Assembly: GCF_030929615.1 (NCBI RefSeq)
Contig: NZ_JAVFVU010000020.1
Span: forward strand, 62,001-126,000
Length of the DNA: 64,000 nt
Direction of reading: 5' to 3'
Origin: Dyadobacter sp. LHD-138
Lineage (GTDB): Bacteria > Bacteroidota > Bacteroidia > Cytophagales > Spirosomataceae
Shown here: one piece after another, positions 62,832 through 64,000 of the stretch
Position numbering within the stretch: the stretch's first letter is position 1
How the letters are laid out: each line of letters opens with the position of its first letter
The notes under the pieces: model-generated
What the model was told of the DNA's origin: nothing
Seen by the model: the letters and a program-made list of their open reading frames with translations, nothing else
The model's database searches: none
Translations under genes and position numbers: made by a program

Positions 62832-63971
62832 ATGCTGGAATTACCCGAAAGTGAAAAGCTTTGCACGCTGGCTTTGGTGAACACGCCGGGCATTGGTTCT
62901 GTGACGATCCGGTTGCTGATCAGTTACTGTGGAAGTGCGGAAAAAGTGTTTAAGGCGGATTTTAAAAAGCTTATAAAAATACCCGGGGTTGGTGAAAAGG
63001 TTGCCCGGTTGATCTTAAAAAGAGAAGGCTTGGCCCAGGCTGAAAAGGAGTGGACCGACTGCATTAAAAGTGGTGCTGCGCTTCATTTTTTTTCTGATAA
63101 TGCTTATCCGAGCCGTTTAAAATCGCTTTACGACGCGCCCGTTGTACTTTACTCCAAAGGTCATTTCGATTACAACAGCCATCGGACGGTGGGCATCGTG
63201 GGTACAAGGCAGATCACCGACTACGGAAAAGGCATTACGGAAACAATTATCAGGGATCTCGTACCTTATGGTCCGCTGGTGGTGAGCGGACTTGCCTACG
63301 GGGTGGATATCACGGCGCACAAAGCTAGCCTGAAACATGGCCTGTCAACCATTGGTGTAATGGCCAGCGGTTTAAACGTGATTTATCCCGCTATACATCA
63401 GAAAACGGCTAAGGAAATGCAGGGGAACGGAGGTTTGGTAACAGAAAATGCCCTGGCGACCAAACCGGATTCTATGCGTTTTCCGGCGAGAAACAGAATC
63501 ATTGCCGGATTGAGTGATATCACCATTGTGGTGGAATCTGCGAACAAGGGAGGAAGTCTGATCACCGTTGAATTTGCACAAAATTATCACCGGGAAGTTT
63601 TTGCAGTACCCGGAAATATTACCAGTACGCAGTCAGAAGGGTGTAATCAGCTGATCAGGGAAAATAAAGCGTCGATTTTTACGTCGGTTCAGGATATGGC
63701 CGAGGCGATCGGATGGAGCTCGAAGAACAAAGAAGGTGTTGTAAGTGTTAATAAGGTGAGCAGTCCGGGCGAGTCAAGCCTGGTATTTGATGGTTTTACG
63801 CAGGACGAGGGGCAGGTTTTATCTTTGCTGAGGAGGCAGGGGACGATGCAGGTTGATGAATTGTCGTGGCAGAGCGGGATGCATTTAAATAAATTGGCGA
63901 CGCTACTTTTGAACCTAGAATTTCAGGGCGTTGTAAAGTCGTTGCCGGGTAAAAAATATGGTTTAATTTAA
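62832..63971 (+). CDS. dprA: DNA processing protein DprA
   Basis: A 379-residue protein that loads RecA on incoming single-stranded DNA during transformation. The N-terminal helix-hairpin-helix-like part (NTPGIGSVTIRLLISYCG; KIPGVGEKVARLILKR) is followed by the Rossmann core (GIVGTRQITDYGKGITE; VSGLAYGVDITAHKASLKHG; PARNRIIAGLSDITIVVESA; SLITVEFAQNYHREVFAVPG). A C-terminal winged helix is present (TMQVDELSWQSGMHLNKLAT). I start at ATG 62832 because the upstream TTG falls in a promoter-like box. The gene that follows starts within three bases. Confidence 0.93.
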   Translation: MLELPESEKLCTLALVNTPGIGSVTIRLLISYCGSAEKVFKADFKKLIKIPGVGEKVARLILKREGLAQAEKEWTDCIKSGAALHFFSDNAYPSRLKSLYDAPVVLYSKGHFDYNSHRTVGIVGTRQITDYGKGITETIIRDLVPYGPLVVSGLAYGVDITAHKASLKHGLSTIGVMASGLNVIYPAIHQKTAKEMQGNGGLVTENALATKPDSMRFPARNRIIAGLSDITIVVESANKGGSLITVEFAQNYHREVFAVPGNITSTQSEGCNQLIRENKASIFTSVQDMAEAIGWSSKNKEGVVSVNKVSSPGESSLVFDGFTQDEGQVLSLLRRQGTMQVDELSWQSGMHLNKLATLLLNLEFQGVVKSLPGKKYGLI

Positions 63972-63973
63972 GC

Positions 63974-64000
63974 ATGAAAAAAAGTACAGTACAATTAATC
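63974..64000 (+). CDS. Start of an unidentified gene (window edge)
   Basis: ATG at 63974, two bases after the dprA stop, gives MKKSTVQLI before the window ends. The basic start resembles a signal or small protein leader. Identity cannot be judged. Confidence 0.4.

Overview
The window looks like a chromosomal segment of a Bacteroidota bacterium, probably order Cytophagales and closest in flavour to Dyadobacter. This is inferred from gene families and signals; no search was run. The signs are TAnnTTTG-type promoters instead of sigma70 -10 boxes, few Shine-Dalgarno sequences, a ParA-ParB-DUF5683-DapB-LepB-LepB run, MCE/Mla-type ABC genes, BlaI/M56 pairs, many outer-membrane beta-barrels and secreted polysaccharide-active enzymes. 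No rRNA, tRNA, insertion sequence, prophage or CRISPR array was recognised.

Region by region. (1) 1-4.3 kb shows decay. A Gfo/Idh/MocA oxidoreductase carries an in-frame TAA, and a two-component pair has collapsed into a frameshifted response regulator joined to a kinase ATPase remnant. (2) 4.4-9.1 kb holds a small conserved protein, a secreted phosphodiesterase, a TetR regulator with two matching operators, a FabF-type ketosynthase and a beta-barrel. (3) 9.1-16.9 kb holds a sparse stretch, a peroxiredoxin-thioredoxin fusion, a BlaI/M56 sensor pair behind a palindromic operator, a MocR regulator divergent from a PNPOx-like protein, and a DUF4202 protein. (4) 17.5-35.6 kb is a large exopolysaccharide locus. 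It contains a receiver protein, a priming sugar transferase with a degenerate receiver domain, a TolC-like protein, a Wzc-like chain-length protein, several glycosyltransferases, a Wzy-like polymerase, a Wzx-like flippase, an acyltransferase and a four-gene partner-switching operon (membrane protein, receiver-PP2C phosphatase, STAS, RsbW-like ATPase). It also contains a truncated GT39 remnant and a GT2 gene that appears frameshifted. (5) 35.7-44.6 kb holds an HPt protein, an MCE ABC operon, a GH43 enzyme, two polytopic DUF2157-type proteins, a methyltransferase, ApaG and uracil-DNA glycosylase. (6) 44.8-54.9 kb holds a Dabb protein, a zinc phospholipase/nuclease-like protein, two sugar isomerase/epimerase-like proteins, DinB, a DEAD-box helicase with a long structured leader, a beta-barrel, alanine dehydrogenase divergent from an Lrp regulator, and a radical SAM/SPASM protein. 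(7) 55.1-64 kb holds chromosome partitioning, lysine/peptidoglycan biosynthesis, two tandem signal peptidases, a GH13 branching-enzyme-like protein, DprA and the first codons of another gene.

How the genes work together. The exopolysaccharide locus carries most steps of a Wzx/Wzy-type pathway: priming, extension, flipping, polymerisation, and export with chain-length control. It is flanked by two signalling layers, the receiver plus pseudo-receiver at its start and the partner-switching operon near its end. The least ordinary features are the pseudo-receiver fused to the priming transferase, the compact partner-switching operon with its own membrane protein, the autoregulatory-looking TetR/fabF operator pair, and the roughly 370-nt helicase leader with repeated AAATCTGA motifs.
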